DNA from: JBPCNH01 sp051001455
Lineage (GTDB): Bacteria > Actinomycetota > CADDZG01 > WHSQ01
Direction of reading: 5' to 3'
Length of the DNA stretch: 64,000 nt
NCBI GenBank assembly: GCA_051001455.1
Contig: JBPCNH010000039.1
Coordinates: 1-64,000 of the forward strand
Below, one piece after another: positions 1-7,962 of the stretch; position 1 is the first letter of the stretch, and every line of letters starts with the position of its first letter. Below the pieces are notes generated by a model, which ran no database searches, had not been told where the DNA came from, and saw nothing but the letters and a program-made list of their open reading frames with translations. Made by a program: the position numbers and the translations under genes.

Positions 1-885
1 CTACTCACCGGGTCGCCGGGGTCCGGCAAGACGATGCTGGCGCGCCGGTTACCCGGGATCCTGCCCGAGATGACGCTGGACGAGGCTTTCGAGGTCACCC
101 GTATCCGCTCCGTCGCGGGGCTGCTCCCCGAGCGCGCGTCACTCGTCACCACCCGGCCGTTCCGCGTGCCGCATCATCACGTCTCGCTGGCGGGACTGGT
201 CGGTGGCGGAACGGGGATAGCTCGTCCCGGCGAGGTGACCCTCGCTCACAACGGAGTCCTATTTCTAGACGAGCTCACCCTCTACTCCAAAGCGGTGCTC
301 GAGAGCTTGCGCGCGCCGCTAGAGGACGAGGTGGTGCGAATCGCGAGAAGCGGCGGCTCGGTCACCTATCCGTGCCGCTTCTCGCTGGTCGCGGCGATGA
401 ACCCCTGCCCGTGTGGCTATGAGGGCGACCCCCGGCGCGCCTGCCGCTGCGAGGACTATCGCAAGGAGATCTATCGCGCCCGGCTCTCGGGGCCGTTGCT
501 CGACCGGTTCGACATGCAGGTGTCGATGCAGCGTCTCACCGGCAAAGAGTTGATGTCGGCTCCCGACGGCGAGGACAGCGCGACGGTGCGCGCCCGGGTC
601 GAGGCGGCGCGGGCGATCCAGGCGCGCCGTTATGGCTCCTCACTCACCACCAACGCCAGCGTCCGCACGAGCGTGCTGCGCGAGGAGATCGCGCTGTCGG
701 TCCCGGCACACGATTTCGCTCGGCGCGCCGTGGACCAGAGTTTGCTGACCGGACGTGGACTCGACCGCCTGATGCGTGTCGCCCGCACGATCGCCGATCT
801 CGACGGGCTCCCGATGGTGGACGAGGTGCACATCGGCCGGGCGCTGCAGCTGCGGACCGACATCGCGGCGCCGGTGATGGCGTGA
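1..885 (+). CDS. comM: ComM/YifB family AAA+ ATPase (5' end outside window)
   Basis: Mg-chelatase ChlI-like AAA+ protein of the ComM/YifB family; ComM is a DNA branch-migration helicase that processes recombination intermediates during transformation. The frame is open from the first base: Walker A GSPGSGKT is at codons 4-11 and Walker B LFLDEL about 75 codons further on. A Cys-rich NPCPCGY segment and the Mg_chelatase_C domain (last ~95 residues) follow. The N-terminal Lon-like half lies upstream of the window. The stop overlaps the dprA start as GTGA, the usual coupled comM-dprA arrangement. Confidence 0.93.
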   Translation, partial: LLTGSPGSGKTMLARRLPGILPEMTLDEAFEVTRIRSVAGLLPERASLVTTRPFRVPHHHVSLAGLVGGGTGIARPGEVTLAHNGVLFLDELTLYSKAVLESLRAPLEDEVVRIARSGGSVTYPCRFSLVAAMNPCPCGYEGDPRRACRCEDYRKEIYRARLSGPLLDRFDMQVSMQRLTGKELMSAPDGEDSATVRARVEAARAIQARRYGSSLTTNASVRTSVLREEIALSVPAHDFARRAVDQSLLTGRGLDRLMRVARTIADLDGLPMVDEVHIGRALQLRTDIAAPVMA

Positions 886-1814
886 AGACCGAGGAGCTGA
901 TGCCCTCGTCCCCTGGCTGGCCCGTGGCACTCGACGAGATCGCGGCGCTCGGGCGGGTCGAGAAGCTGTTCGTCGCAGGCGCGCCGCTGCCCCCGATGGA
1001 AGAAGCGATAGCCATAGTCGGCACCCGGCGTCCTACGGTGGCCGGGCTCGATGCGGCGCGCCTTATCGCAACGGGGCTGGCCGAGGCCGGTTTCACTATC
1101 GTCTCGGGTCTGGCGCTCGGCATCGACACCGCCGCGCACCGCTCCGCCCTCGATGCTGGCGGCCGGACGGTGGCGGTGCTCGGTTGCGGGATCGACGTTG
1201 CCTACCCCGGTCGGAACGTGCGCCTCAAGGAACAGATCGCGCAGGACGGCACCGTCGTGAGCGAGTACCCCGCCGGGACTCAGCCCCAGAAGGGATATTT
1301 CCCGGCGCGCAACCGCCTCATCGCGGGCCTCGCAACAGCGACGGTTGTCATCGAAGGCGGTCTCGCCAGCGGCGCGTTGATCACGGCCCGGCTGGCCCTT
1401 GACGCCAACCGCAGCGTGTTCGCGGTGCCGGGAAGCATCCGCAACCCGATGGCGGCCGGTCCGAACGACCTCATAAAGCGCTCGCTTGCCACCGCCGTCA
1501 CCGGAGTCCAGGACATCCTCGACGAGTTGGCTCCGGGAACCCTCTGGACCGAACCGGTGGGCGCGCTCCGCAACGTCCCGCAGCTGGAAGATGAAGAGCT
1601 TCTCCTGTTGAGCCTGCTCGACGACGCACCGGTGGGGACCGAGAAGCTCACCGCCGAAAGCGGGCTCAGCGTCGGTCGAGCAGCGCTGGGTCTCTCGAGG
1701 CTCGAGGTGCTCGGCTACTTGGTTAAGAGAGGGGCGACCTTCTGCATCACCTCCGCGGGATGCCGGGTGAGGTCTTCGCTCGCGTCCGATCAGACTTTAA
1801 CTTCAGTGCCTTAG
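882..1814 (+). CDS. dprA: DNA-processing protein DprA
   Basis: Rossmann-like DprA/Smf protein that binds incoming single-stranded DNA and loads RecA during transformation. It has the family's central block: GTRRPT, the SGLALGIDTAAH motif, then FPARNRLIAGL and EGGLASGALITA. A short C-terminal winged-helix region (last ~65 residues) is consistent with DprA_WH. The 310 aa length is normal. The GTG start overlaps the comM stop by 4 bases, so translation is probably coupled. Seen next to comM in most bacteria; it implies uptake or recombination capacity, not proof of natural competence. Confidence 0.95.
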   Translation: MKTEELMPSSPGWPVALDEIAALGRVEKLFVAGAPLPPMEEAIAIVGTRRPTVAGLDAARLIATGLAEAGFTIVSGLALGIDTAAHRSALDAGGRTVAVLGCGIDVAYPGRNVRLKEQIAQDGTVVSEYPAGTQPQKGYFPARNRLIAGLATATVVIEGGLASGALITARLALDANRSVFAVPGSIRNPMAAGPNDLIKRSLATAVTGVQDILDELAPGTLWTEPVGALRNVPQLEDEELLLLSLLDDAPVGTEKLTAESGLSVGRAALGLSRLEVLGYLVKRGATFCITSAGCRVRSSLASDQTLTSVP

Positions 1815-1877
1815 GCCGTTCCAGCCTGCCGGCTCCGGGCATACGTGGGCTCTCATGCCGCGAGGGGGTCGCAGGTC

Positions 1878-2054
1878 ATGCACGGGAAGAAGGCGCCGTT
1901 CGAGCTCAATCAGCGCGTTCGGCACCCTCAGTGGAACGAAGGTTCGGTCGTTCGTTATGAGGGAGACAAGGTCGTTGTTCTGTTCGATGCCGAGGGATAC
2001 AAGTCCCTTGCACTTGCACTGGTTGAAGAACGAGGGCTCGTCGAACCTGCCTGA
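1878..2054 (+). CDS. small DUF3553-like protein
   Basis: A 58-residue protein starting at an ATG with a GAGGGGG ribosome site about 10 bases upstream; a longer reading from GTG at 1845 is possible but lacks a good site. The pattern RVRHPQWNEGSVV...GDKVVVLFDAEGYKSL...L resembles DUF3553 and the Tudor-like C-terminal domain of UvrD/PcrA helicases (HPxWGxGxV...VxFxxxGxKxL). In PcrA that domain contacts RNA polymerase; a free-standing copy has no proven role that I know. It lies alone between dprA and xer. The assignment is by pattern only. Confidence 0.6.
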   Translation: MHGKKAPFELNQRVRHPQWNEGSVVRYEGDKVVVLFDAEGYKSLALALVEERGLVEPA

Positions 2055-2121
2055 GACTCGTTGACAGCGCGCGCGCGGGCCCCCATCCTGAAACAGGCTG
2101 GTTCGGGAGGATGGGAAGAGG

Positions 2122-3033
2122 ATGGGCAAGAACGACACGATCCAGGGCGTCGCAGAGGGGTTCCTCCGCGCCTGCGCTGCCGAGCGTGATCTCTCTCCGG
2201 CCACGATCGTCGCTTACCGCAACGATCTCGAGCGCTTCAGGCTTTGGGCCGAGAGATCGGGGATCACGTATGTCGGCCAGATCGACCGGGTGGCGCTGCG
2301 TCGTTTCGTCGCGTCGCTCACCGAACAGCGTTATGCCCGTCGTTCCGTAGCTCGCAAGGTGAGCGCGGTGAGGTCGCTACTGAAGTGGGCGCTCTTGCAT
2401 AACTACATCTCGTCGGACCCGACGGGGGACCTCTCCGCTCCGAAACTGGACAAGCCTCTGCCGCGCGTGATGAAAGCCGTCGATGTCACCACGCTGCTGG
2501 GACTGCCTCCGACGGATGATCCGATCGGTCTGAGGGATAGGGCGATCCTCGAGCTTCTCTACGGCTCAGGTCTGCGCGTTGCCGAACTGTGTGGTCTTGA
2601 TGTGGATGAATTGGATCTGCGCGCCGCTTCGGTAACGGTTACGGGCAAGGGTCGCAAGGAACGTCGGGTGCCCATATCGGAGCCGGCAGGAGCCGCTCTC
2701 GTCACCTATCTTCGAGACGCGCGTCCCCATCTCATGGTCCCGGCTCCGGGCAAGGAGGCCGCCGCTGTATTCCTGGGGGCACGCGGGGGGCGGCTCGGCG
2801 CTCGGGGGGTCAGGGCGATGATCGCGCGGTACATGAAGGCCGAGGGGACCAAGCCGGTCGGGCCGCATACACTTAGGCACTCATTTGCAACACATCTTCT
2901 GGATGGAGGAGCGGATCTGCGGGCGGTGCAGGAATTGCTGGGACACGAAAACCTTTCGACTACGCAGATATACACCCACGTCTCCACGGAGCGCCTAAAA
3001 GCCGTTTATGAAATGAGCCACCCCCGTGCCTAA
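2122..3033 (+). CDS. xerC: tyrosine recombinase XerC/XerD
   Basis: Site-specific recombinase that resolves chromosome dimers at dif. It has an N-terminal SAM-like core-binding domain (residues ~8-95) and a catalytic domain with the full set: Arg in GSGLRVAEL (~152), Lys in TGKGRKERR (~177), HTLRH (~248-252), His in LLGHENLST and the Tyr nucleophile in IYTHVS (~283). Length (303 aa) and position between dprA and the WhiG-like sigma gene match the housekeeping Xer of actinobacteria, so this is not an integron or phage integrase. XerC versus XerD cannot be settled here. The stop overlaps the next start by 8 bases. Confidence 0.93.
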   Translation: MGKNDTIQGVAEGFLRACAAERDLSPATIVAYRNDLERFRLWAERSGITYVGQIDRVALRRFVASLTEQRYARRSVARKVSAVRSLLKWALLHNYISSDPTGDLSAPKLDKPLPRVMKAVDVTTLLGLPPTDDPIGLRDRAILELLYGSGLRVAELCGLDVDELDLRAASVTVTGKGRKERRVPISEPAGAALVTYLRDARPHLMVPAPGKEAAAVFLGARGGRLGARGVRAMIARYMKAEGTKPVGPHTLRHSFATHLLDGGADLRAVQELLGHENLSTTQIYTHVSTERLKAVYEMSHPRA

Positions 3034-3838
3034 GGCCGTCGACCGAACAGCCCTGATCGACGAGGGAGTTGTGGACCCTGTCATCGATGCTTGGGATGAG
3101 TACAAAGCGTCGGGGGCGGCAGAAGCTCGGGACCACTTGATCCTGAATTACTCACCCTTGGTGAAGTACGTCGCGGGGCGTGTCGCTGTGGGTCTGCCAG
3201 CCAACATCGACCAGGCCGATCTCATCTCCTACGGGATCTTCGGGCTGATCGACGCCATTGACAAGTACGACCGCTCTCGCAACATCAAGTTCGAGACCTA
3301 CGCCATCAACCGCATCCGTGGCGCGATCATCGACGAGCTTCGTGCCATCGACTGGGTGCCGCGCTCCGTTCGCTCCAAAGCGCGCCAGGTAGAGAAGGCG
3401 TACTCGGCGCTCGAGAACAAGTTGAAACGTCCTCCTTCCGACGCGGAGATCGCCGAAGAGATGGACATCTCGGTCGATGACCTGAACGCGATCTATACAC
3501 AGCTGTCGACCGTGTCTCTCGTGGCACTGGATGAGCTGATGTCGGTGGACGGCGACAAGGGAGACACGCTGTCCCTCGTCGAGACCCTCGAAGACACCAA
3601 AACGGTCGGTCCCACCGAGGCCTTCGAGTCCGAAGAGATGAAGACGATCCTGGCCGGGGCCATCAACCGGCTCCCGGAGAGGGAGAAGGTGGTGGTCACC
3701 CTGTACTACTTCGAGGGTCTCACGCTGTCGCAGATCGGCGACGTTTTGGGCGTGACCGAGTCCCGCATCTGCCAGATGCACACCAAGGCAGTGCTTGCCT
3801 TGAAGGGCAAGATCTCGGAGGCGACCGGGGGAGACTGA
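3026..3838 (+). CDS. whiG: WhiG/FliA-type RNA polymerase sigma factor
   Basis: Group 3 sigma factor with regions 2, 3 and 4. Region 2 (~35-105) carries LISYGIFGLIDAIDKYD and ETYAINRIRGAIIDELR; region 3 (~120-180) carries the PSDAEIAEEM block; region 4 (~215-262) is the promoter -35 reader GLTLSQIGDVLGVTESRI. In Streptomyces the homologue WhiG, at the same place upstream of rpsB, drives sporulation; in flagellated bacteria FliA drives late flagellar genes. Which applies here is unknown, and no anti-sigma, flagellar or sporulation gene is visible nearby. GTG start inside the end of xer. Confidence 0.88.
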   Translation: MPKAVDRTALIDEGVVDPVIDAWDEYKASGAAEARDHLILNYSPLVKYVAGRVAVGLPANIDQADLISYGIFGLIDAIDKYDRSRNIKFETYAINRIRGAIIDELRAIDWVPRSVRSKARQVEKAYSALENKLKRPPSDAEIAEEMDISVDDLNAIYTQLSTVSLVALDELMSVDGDKGDTLSLVETLEDTKTVGPTEAFESEEMKTILAGAINRLPEREKVVVTLYYFEGLTLSQIGDVLGVTESRICQMHTKAVLALKGKISEATGGD

Positions 3839-4020
3839 AGCCCTAGGAGGCGGGGCAGTCCCGATCCCGGGCGGGTGTTAGCCTTGTGCCCGCACCAAAA
3901 TTCGCACGCTCATCATCCCGGGTGGTTCGTCGTCCGGGACTTCGGTCCCCGCCTCTAGGTGGGGTCGATGGGCGGAGGGAGTCCGGCACCGAGCCGGCAT
4001 AACCGAGGGAGGTATCACCC
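3839..4020 (+). promoter_or_regulatory. rpsB leader with alternative hairpins
   Basis: Untranslated stretch before rpsB. A GGGAC-TTCG-GTCCC tetraloop hairpin (3936-3949) shares its 3' arm with a 7-bp CCCCGCC-TCTA-GGTGGGG hairpin (3947-3964), so only one can form. A third stem CCGGC/GCCGG (3983-3997) sits just before the ribosome site GGGAGG (4006-4011). rpsB leaders are autoregulated by S2 in some bacteria; a similar role here is inferred. Confidence 0.5.
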
Positions 4021-5028
4021 ATGCCTGTCGTCACTACGCGGCAGCTCTTAGAAGCAGGTGTCCATTTCGGGCATCAGACCCGCCGTTGGAACCCGAAGAT
4101 GAAGCGCTTCATCTTCACCGAGCGCAACGGCATCTACATCCTGGACCTCAAGCAAACGGTCAGTGGGATCGAGCGCGCTTACGGCTTCACCCGTGACCTA
4201 GTCGCGGGAGGCGGGACCATCTTGTTCGTCGCCACCAAGAAGCAGCTCCAGGATGCCGTCAAGGATCAAGCCGAGCGTTCCGGCATGCCCTACGTCAACT
4301 TCCGGTGGCTGGGTGGGATGCTCACGAACTTCCGCACTATGCACGACCGCATCAAGCGTATGCGTGAGCTCGAGGAGATGATCGAGACCGGGTCGATCGA
4401 GTCGTTCTCCAAGAAAGAACAGCTCAAGCTGACCCGACAGTACGCCAAGCTCGAACGCAACCTTGGGGGATTGAAGAACCTCAGTAAGGCTCCGGATGCG
4501 GTCTTCATCCTCGATACCAAGAAGGAAGAGATCGCCGTTCGTGAGGCCAAGAAACTCGGCGTCCCCGTCGTCGCCGTGCTGGATACCAATAGTGATCCCG
4601 ACGATGCCGATTTCGGCATCCCCGGTAACGACGACGCGATCCGGTCGGGCATGCTCTTGACCCGCATCATCGCCGACGCCGTCATCGAAGGGATGTCGAT
4701 GCGTCCTTCGACGGGCACAGAGGAGAAACCAGAAGCGCCTGCGGCCAAGCCTGCCGAGGTGCTCCCGGGTGCCGCGGCGGAGCCCAAGGCCGAGTGGGAG
4801 CTCCAGCTCGAGGCCGAAGAGGCGGCCGAACAGGCGAAGAAGGCTCCCGAGCCGAGCCAGAGCGAGACCCCGGGTGTGGTCGAGGGACCCGACGCCAAGG
4901 GCGATGAGCCCGGCGATCTGTCCCATCCGACGCCGAAGCCCGACGACACCTCCACCGCGTCCCAAGCCGACGGTGCGGAGGACACGAAACTGACCACAAA
5001 AGAAGCCTCGGAGTCGACGGCTTCCTGA
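4021..5028 (+). CDS. rpsB: 30S ribosomal protein S2 with long acidic tail
   Basis: Universal uS2 protein of the small-subunit head, needed for S1 docking and translation initiation. The start LLEAGVHFGHQTRRWNPKM and the internal YVNFRWLGGMLTNF and PDAVFILD blocks are diagnostic. The core ends near residue 232; the last ~100 residues are a low-complexity Ala/Glu/Pro tail, making it longer (335 aa) than the usual 230-300. Good GGGAGG site 9 bases before the ATG. First gene of a translation operon with tsf. Confidence 0.97.
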   Translation: MPVVTTRQLLEAGVHFGHQTRRWNPKMKRFIFTERNGIYILDLKQTVSGIERAYGFTRDLVAGGGTILFVATKKQLQDAVKDQAERSGMPYVNFRWLGGMLTNFRTMHDRIKRMRELEEMIETGSIESFSKKEQLKLTRQYAKLERNLGGLKNLSKAPDAVFILDTKKEEIAVREAKKLGVPVVAVLDTNSDPDDADFGIPGNDDAIRSGMLLTRIIADAVIEGMSMRPSTGTEEKPEAPAAKPAEVLPGAAAEPKAEWELQLEAEEAAEQAKKAPEPSQSETPGVVEGPDAKGDEPGDLSHPTPKPDDTSTASQADGAEDTKLTTKEASESTAS

Positions 5029-5062
5029 CGACGATCTATCCAACGCAAGGAGAAGCAGATCG

Positions 5063-5677
5063 ATGGCGGAGATTAGCGCTAAAGACGTGAAGGCACTGCG
5101 CGAGGCGACCGGTGCCCCGATGATGGATTGCAAGAAGGCTCTGACCGAGTCGGGTGGAGATCTCGAGGCGGCAAAGAGGCTTTTGCGCGAGAAGGGTCTC
5201 GCCGCGGCCGCCAAGAAGACGGGTCGTACCGCCTCCGAGGGGATCGTGTACTCCTACATGCACAAGCCACAGCCCGATTACCCGGCAAAGCTCGGCGTCC
5301 TCCTCGAGCTCAACTGCGAGACGGACTTCGTCGCCAAGACCGAGGGTTTCGAGCGCCTGGCGAAAGACATCGCCATGCACATCTCTTTCGCAGACCCGCG
5401 CTGGACCACCCGGGATGAGGTCCCTCAGGACATCCTCGATGAGGAGTCCGCGATCTACGCCAAGCAGGCTAAGGATTCCGGCAAGCCCGACAAGGTTATC
5501 GAGAAGATGGTCCAGGGCAAGCTCGAAGGGTTCTACAAGGAAAATGTCTTGCTCGATCAGGAGTGGATTCAGGACAAGAGCAAGTCCATAGGCATATTGG
5601 TCGACGAAGCACGAGCTTCGATGGGCGAGAACGTCGGGATAGGTCGCTTCAGCCGCATCCGAGTCGGCGAGTCTTAG
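5063..5677 (+). CDS. tsf: translation elongation factor Ts (short form)
   Basis: Nucleotide-exchange factor for EF-Tu. The N-terminal UBA-like domain KDVKALREATGAPMMDCKKAL and the core LNCETDFVAK are clear. At 204 aa it is the short type with one core subdomain (as in Thermus and cyanobacteria), against ~280 aa in E. coli. Residues 110-150 are charged and helix-rich and replace the second subdomain. Preceded by AAGGAG and 34 bases after rpsB, as in nearly all bacteria. Confidence 0.96.
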   Translation: MAEISAKDVKALREATGAPMMDCKKALTESGGDLEAAKRLLREKGLAAAAKKTGRTASEGIVYSYMHKPQPDYPAKLGVLLELNCETDFVAKTEGFERLAKDIAMHISFADPRWTTRDEVPQDILDEESAIYAKQAKDSGKPDKVIEKMVQGKLEGFYKENVLLDQEWIQDKSKSIGILVDEARASMGENVGIGRFSRIRVGES

Positions 5678-5684
5678 GCTCTAG

Positions 5685-6425
5685 ATGGCGGACGGCAACG
5701 GCGCTGCTCCCAGGAGATTCAACCGGGTCTTACTGAAGCTGTCGGGCGAAGCTTTCGCCGACCCTCAGCATGGTTTCGGTATCGACCCGCGCATCGTTGC
5801 CTCGATCGCGAGACAGATAGCCGAGGCGAAAGAGACCGCTACAGAGCTCGCTCTCGTGATCGGTGGCGGGAACATCATCCGCGGATTGTCCGCTTCCGCT
5901 CAGGGGACGGATCGGACCACGGCCGATTACATGGGCATGCTGTCGACCGTTATAAACGCCTTGGCGATGCAGGATGCTCTCGAGAAGGAGGGTGTGCAGA
6001 CCCGGGTGCAGACTGCGATCTGGATGCAAGAGCTCGCCGAGCCTTACATCCGCCGGCGGGCGATGAGGCATCTCGAGAAGGGGCGCGTCGTCATCTTCGC
6101 GGGCGGGACCGGTAATCCCTACTTCTCCACCGATACGACCGCGGCGCTGAGAGCACTCGAGATAAATGCCGATGCGATCCTGAAAGGGACCCGCGTTGAC
6201 GGCGTGTACGACTCGGATCCGATGGTGAACTCGGACGCGAAGCTGTACGACTCCATCTCATACCTGGACGTTCTGCAACAAGGTTTGAAGGTGATGGACT
6301 CGACGGCGATCACGCTGTGCATGGACAATCGCCTTCCCATCTTGGTTTTCAACCTCAAGGCTGGAAACATCGTGCGCATACTTTCTGGTGAAGACGTCGG
6401 AACGCTCGTCCACTCGGAAAGCTAG
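5685..6425 (+). CDS. pyrH: UMP kinase
   Basis: Amino-acid-kinase-fold enzyme that phosphorylates UMP to UDP in pyrimidine synthesis. Signature blocks: LLKLSGEAF near residue 17, GGGNIIRG, DYMGMLSTVINALAMQD, FAGGTGNPYFSTDTTAALRA and KGTRVDGVYDSDP. The length of 246 aa is normal. It follows tsf by 7 bases and precedes frr by 8, so all are probably one transcript. Bacterial PyrH is usually a GTP-activated, UTP-inhibited hexamer; this is family knowledge, not visible here. Confidence 0.97.
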   Translation: MADGNGAAPRRFNRVLLKLSGEAFADPQHGFGIDPRIVASIARQIAEAKETATELALVIGGGNIIRGLSASAQGTDRTTADYMGMLSTVINALAMQDALEKEGVQTRVQTAIWMQELAEPYIRRRAMRHLEKGRVVIFAGGTGNPYFSTDTTAALRALEINADAILKGTRVDGVYDSDPMVNSDAKLYDSISYLDVLQQGLKVMDSTAITLCMDNRLPILVFNLKAGNIVRILSGEDVGTLVHSES

Positions 6426-6433
6426 GAGGACTG

Positions 6434-7000
6434 GTGGCTGAGACCAAAGAAGAGGTACTGAAGGAAGCCGAATCCAAGATGCAGAAAGCGGTTGCGCACA
6501 ACCGCGAGGAACTCGGGAACATCAGGACCGGCCGGGCATCTCCTACGCTCCTCAACCGGATCACCGTCGATTATTACGGTACGCCTACGCCCTTGAACCA
6601 GGTGGCGAACATCTCGGTGCCCGAGCCGCGGCTGCTGGTGATCTCGCCCTACGACCCGAGCTCCATCTCGGCGATCGAGAAGGCGATCCTCACCTCTGAT
6701 CTAGGTGTGAATCCCAACAACGATGGACAGGTCGTTCGCTTGGCGTTCCCAGATCTGACCGAAGAGAGACGTAAAGAGATGACCAAGGTCGCTCACGTTC
6801 GCGCCGAAGAGGGCCGGATCGGGGTCCGCGGCGTGCGTCAGCACGCGAAACAGGAGCTCCAGCGTATGAAGAAGGACGGGGTTCTCTCCGAAGACGAGGA
6901 GCGAGCAGCCGAAGGCCAGCTGCAGAAGATCACCGACAAGTACATCGAAGAGGTCGACGAGAACCTGAAGCGCAAGGAAGCAGAGCTCTCCGAGGTCTAG
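6434..7000 (+). CDS. frr: ribosome recycling factor
   Basis: RRF splits post-termination ribosomes with EF-G. The two-domain mimic of tRNA shows as NIRTGRASPTLL near residue 32 (helix 1), VDYYGTPTPLNQVANISVPE, then GRIGVRGVRQHAKQEL near the C-terminal helices. Length 188 aa, typical 185. Uses a GTG start with an AGGAGG site. Last gene of the rpsB-tsf-pyrH-frr group; a 53-base gap then leads to cdsA. Confidence 0.97.
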   Translation: MAETKEEVLKEAESKMQKAVAHNREELGNIRTGRASPTLLNRITVDYYGTPTPLNQVANISVPEPRLLVISPYDPSSISAIEKAILTSDLGVNPNNDGQVVRLAFPDLTEERRKEMTKVAHVRAEEGRIGVRGVRQHAKQELQRMKKDGVLSEDEERAAEGQLQKITDKYIEEVDENLKRKEAELSEV

Positions 7001-7053
7001 CGCATCCGGCAGGGGCTTCCACGACCCGCCGCGCTGCGACGCCTACGACTCCG

Positions 7054-7899
7054 ATGCCGAACACTTCGAGGACTCCAGAAGGATCGCTTCCCTCACCCGG
7101 GCGCTCGCTCGCGCAAGCCGTGATCACTGCCCTGATCCTGCTTGGGTTGATCGTCGTCTTCAACCTCTTGGGAGAAACGGCGTTCTTCTTCCTGGTGGTC
7201 GCGGTGGTGACCACCGCTCAGTTCGAGCTCTACGACGGCTTGACCCAGACGGGTCGCGCTCCTGCTACGTGGTTCGGCCTCGTCGCGGGGGTGGCGTTGA
7301 TGGCGACGGCTTTTCTGCAACGCCCGGGCTGGCTCATCGCGGTTCTGGGGATCGCGGTTTACGGGTCGTTGCTCATCTCGCTGCGCAAGGATCGTGGGCG
7401 GACACCGGCCAGCGACGCTGCCTGGACGTTCTTAGGTGTCGGGTGGATCGCCGGGGGCGGGGCAGCTGCAGCAGCGATGTTGAAACTGTCCGAAGACGGG
7501 GCGCTGGTGCTTACGGCCTTCATCCTGATCACAGCACTCGACGATATCGGTGGGTATTTCGCAGGCACGCGCTTTGGGCGTCACAAGATGGCGCCCTCGA
7601 TATCTCCGGCTAAGTCGTGGGAAGGGCTCGCCGGCGGGATCGTTGCGTCGCTGGCAGGAGGAGCTCTGTTCGGTGTGCTTCTCCATGACCTCACCGTCGC
7701 GCATGGGTTGGGGCTCGCCCTTATCGCTTCGGTGCTGGCGCCGATCGGCGACCTCACGGAATCGCTGACGAAGCGAGAGATCGGCATCAAGGACTCTGGG
7801 CGCCTGCTCCCCGGCCACGGGGGTCTTCTCGACCGATTGGACGCGATCGTCTTCTGCGCCCCGGTCGCCTATCTATACCTCCGCCTTGTCGTTTTCTAA
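7054..7899 (+). CDS. cdsA: phosphatidate cytidylyltransferase
   Basis: Integral membrane enzyme that makes CDP-diacylglycerol from phosphatidate and CTP, the branch point for phospholipids; PgsA, encoded near 37 kb, uses its product. About eight hydrophobic segments lead to the C-terminal CDP-DAG synthase signature SLTKREIGIKDSGRLLPGHG followed by GLLDRLD. Length 281 aa. The first ~20 residues are polar and poorly conserved, so the start could be slightly downstream. Confidence 0.94.
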   Translation: MPNTSRTPEGSLPSPGRSLAQAVITALILLGLIVVFNLLGETAFFFLVVAVVTTAQFELYDGLTQTGRAPATWFGLVAGVALMATAFLQRPGWLIAVLGIAVYGSLLISLRKDRGRTPASDAAWTFLGVGWIAGGGAAAAAMLKLSEDGALVLTAFILITALDDIGGYFAGTRFGRHKMAPSISPAKSWEGLAGGIVASLAGGALFGVLLHDLTVAHGLGLALIASVLAPIGDLTESLTKREIGIKDSGRLLPGHGGLLDRLDAIVFCAPVAYLYLRLVVF

Positions 7900-7962
7900 G
7901 CACGTGGCTCATAGGCCGGGGCACATCGACGCTTTGCGCAAGGGCCGTGGGAGAATCGCCCG

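Noticed and set aside
2122..3033. Xer recombinase as an integron integrase linked to the repeats at 51-53.6 kb
   Set aside because: It has housekeeping XerC/D features and context, and lies about 49 kb away.
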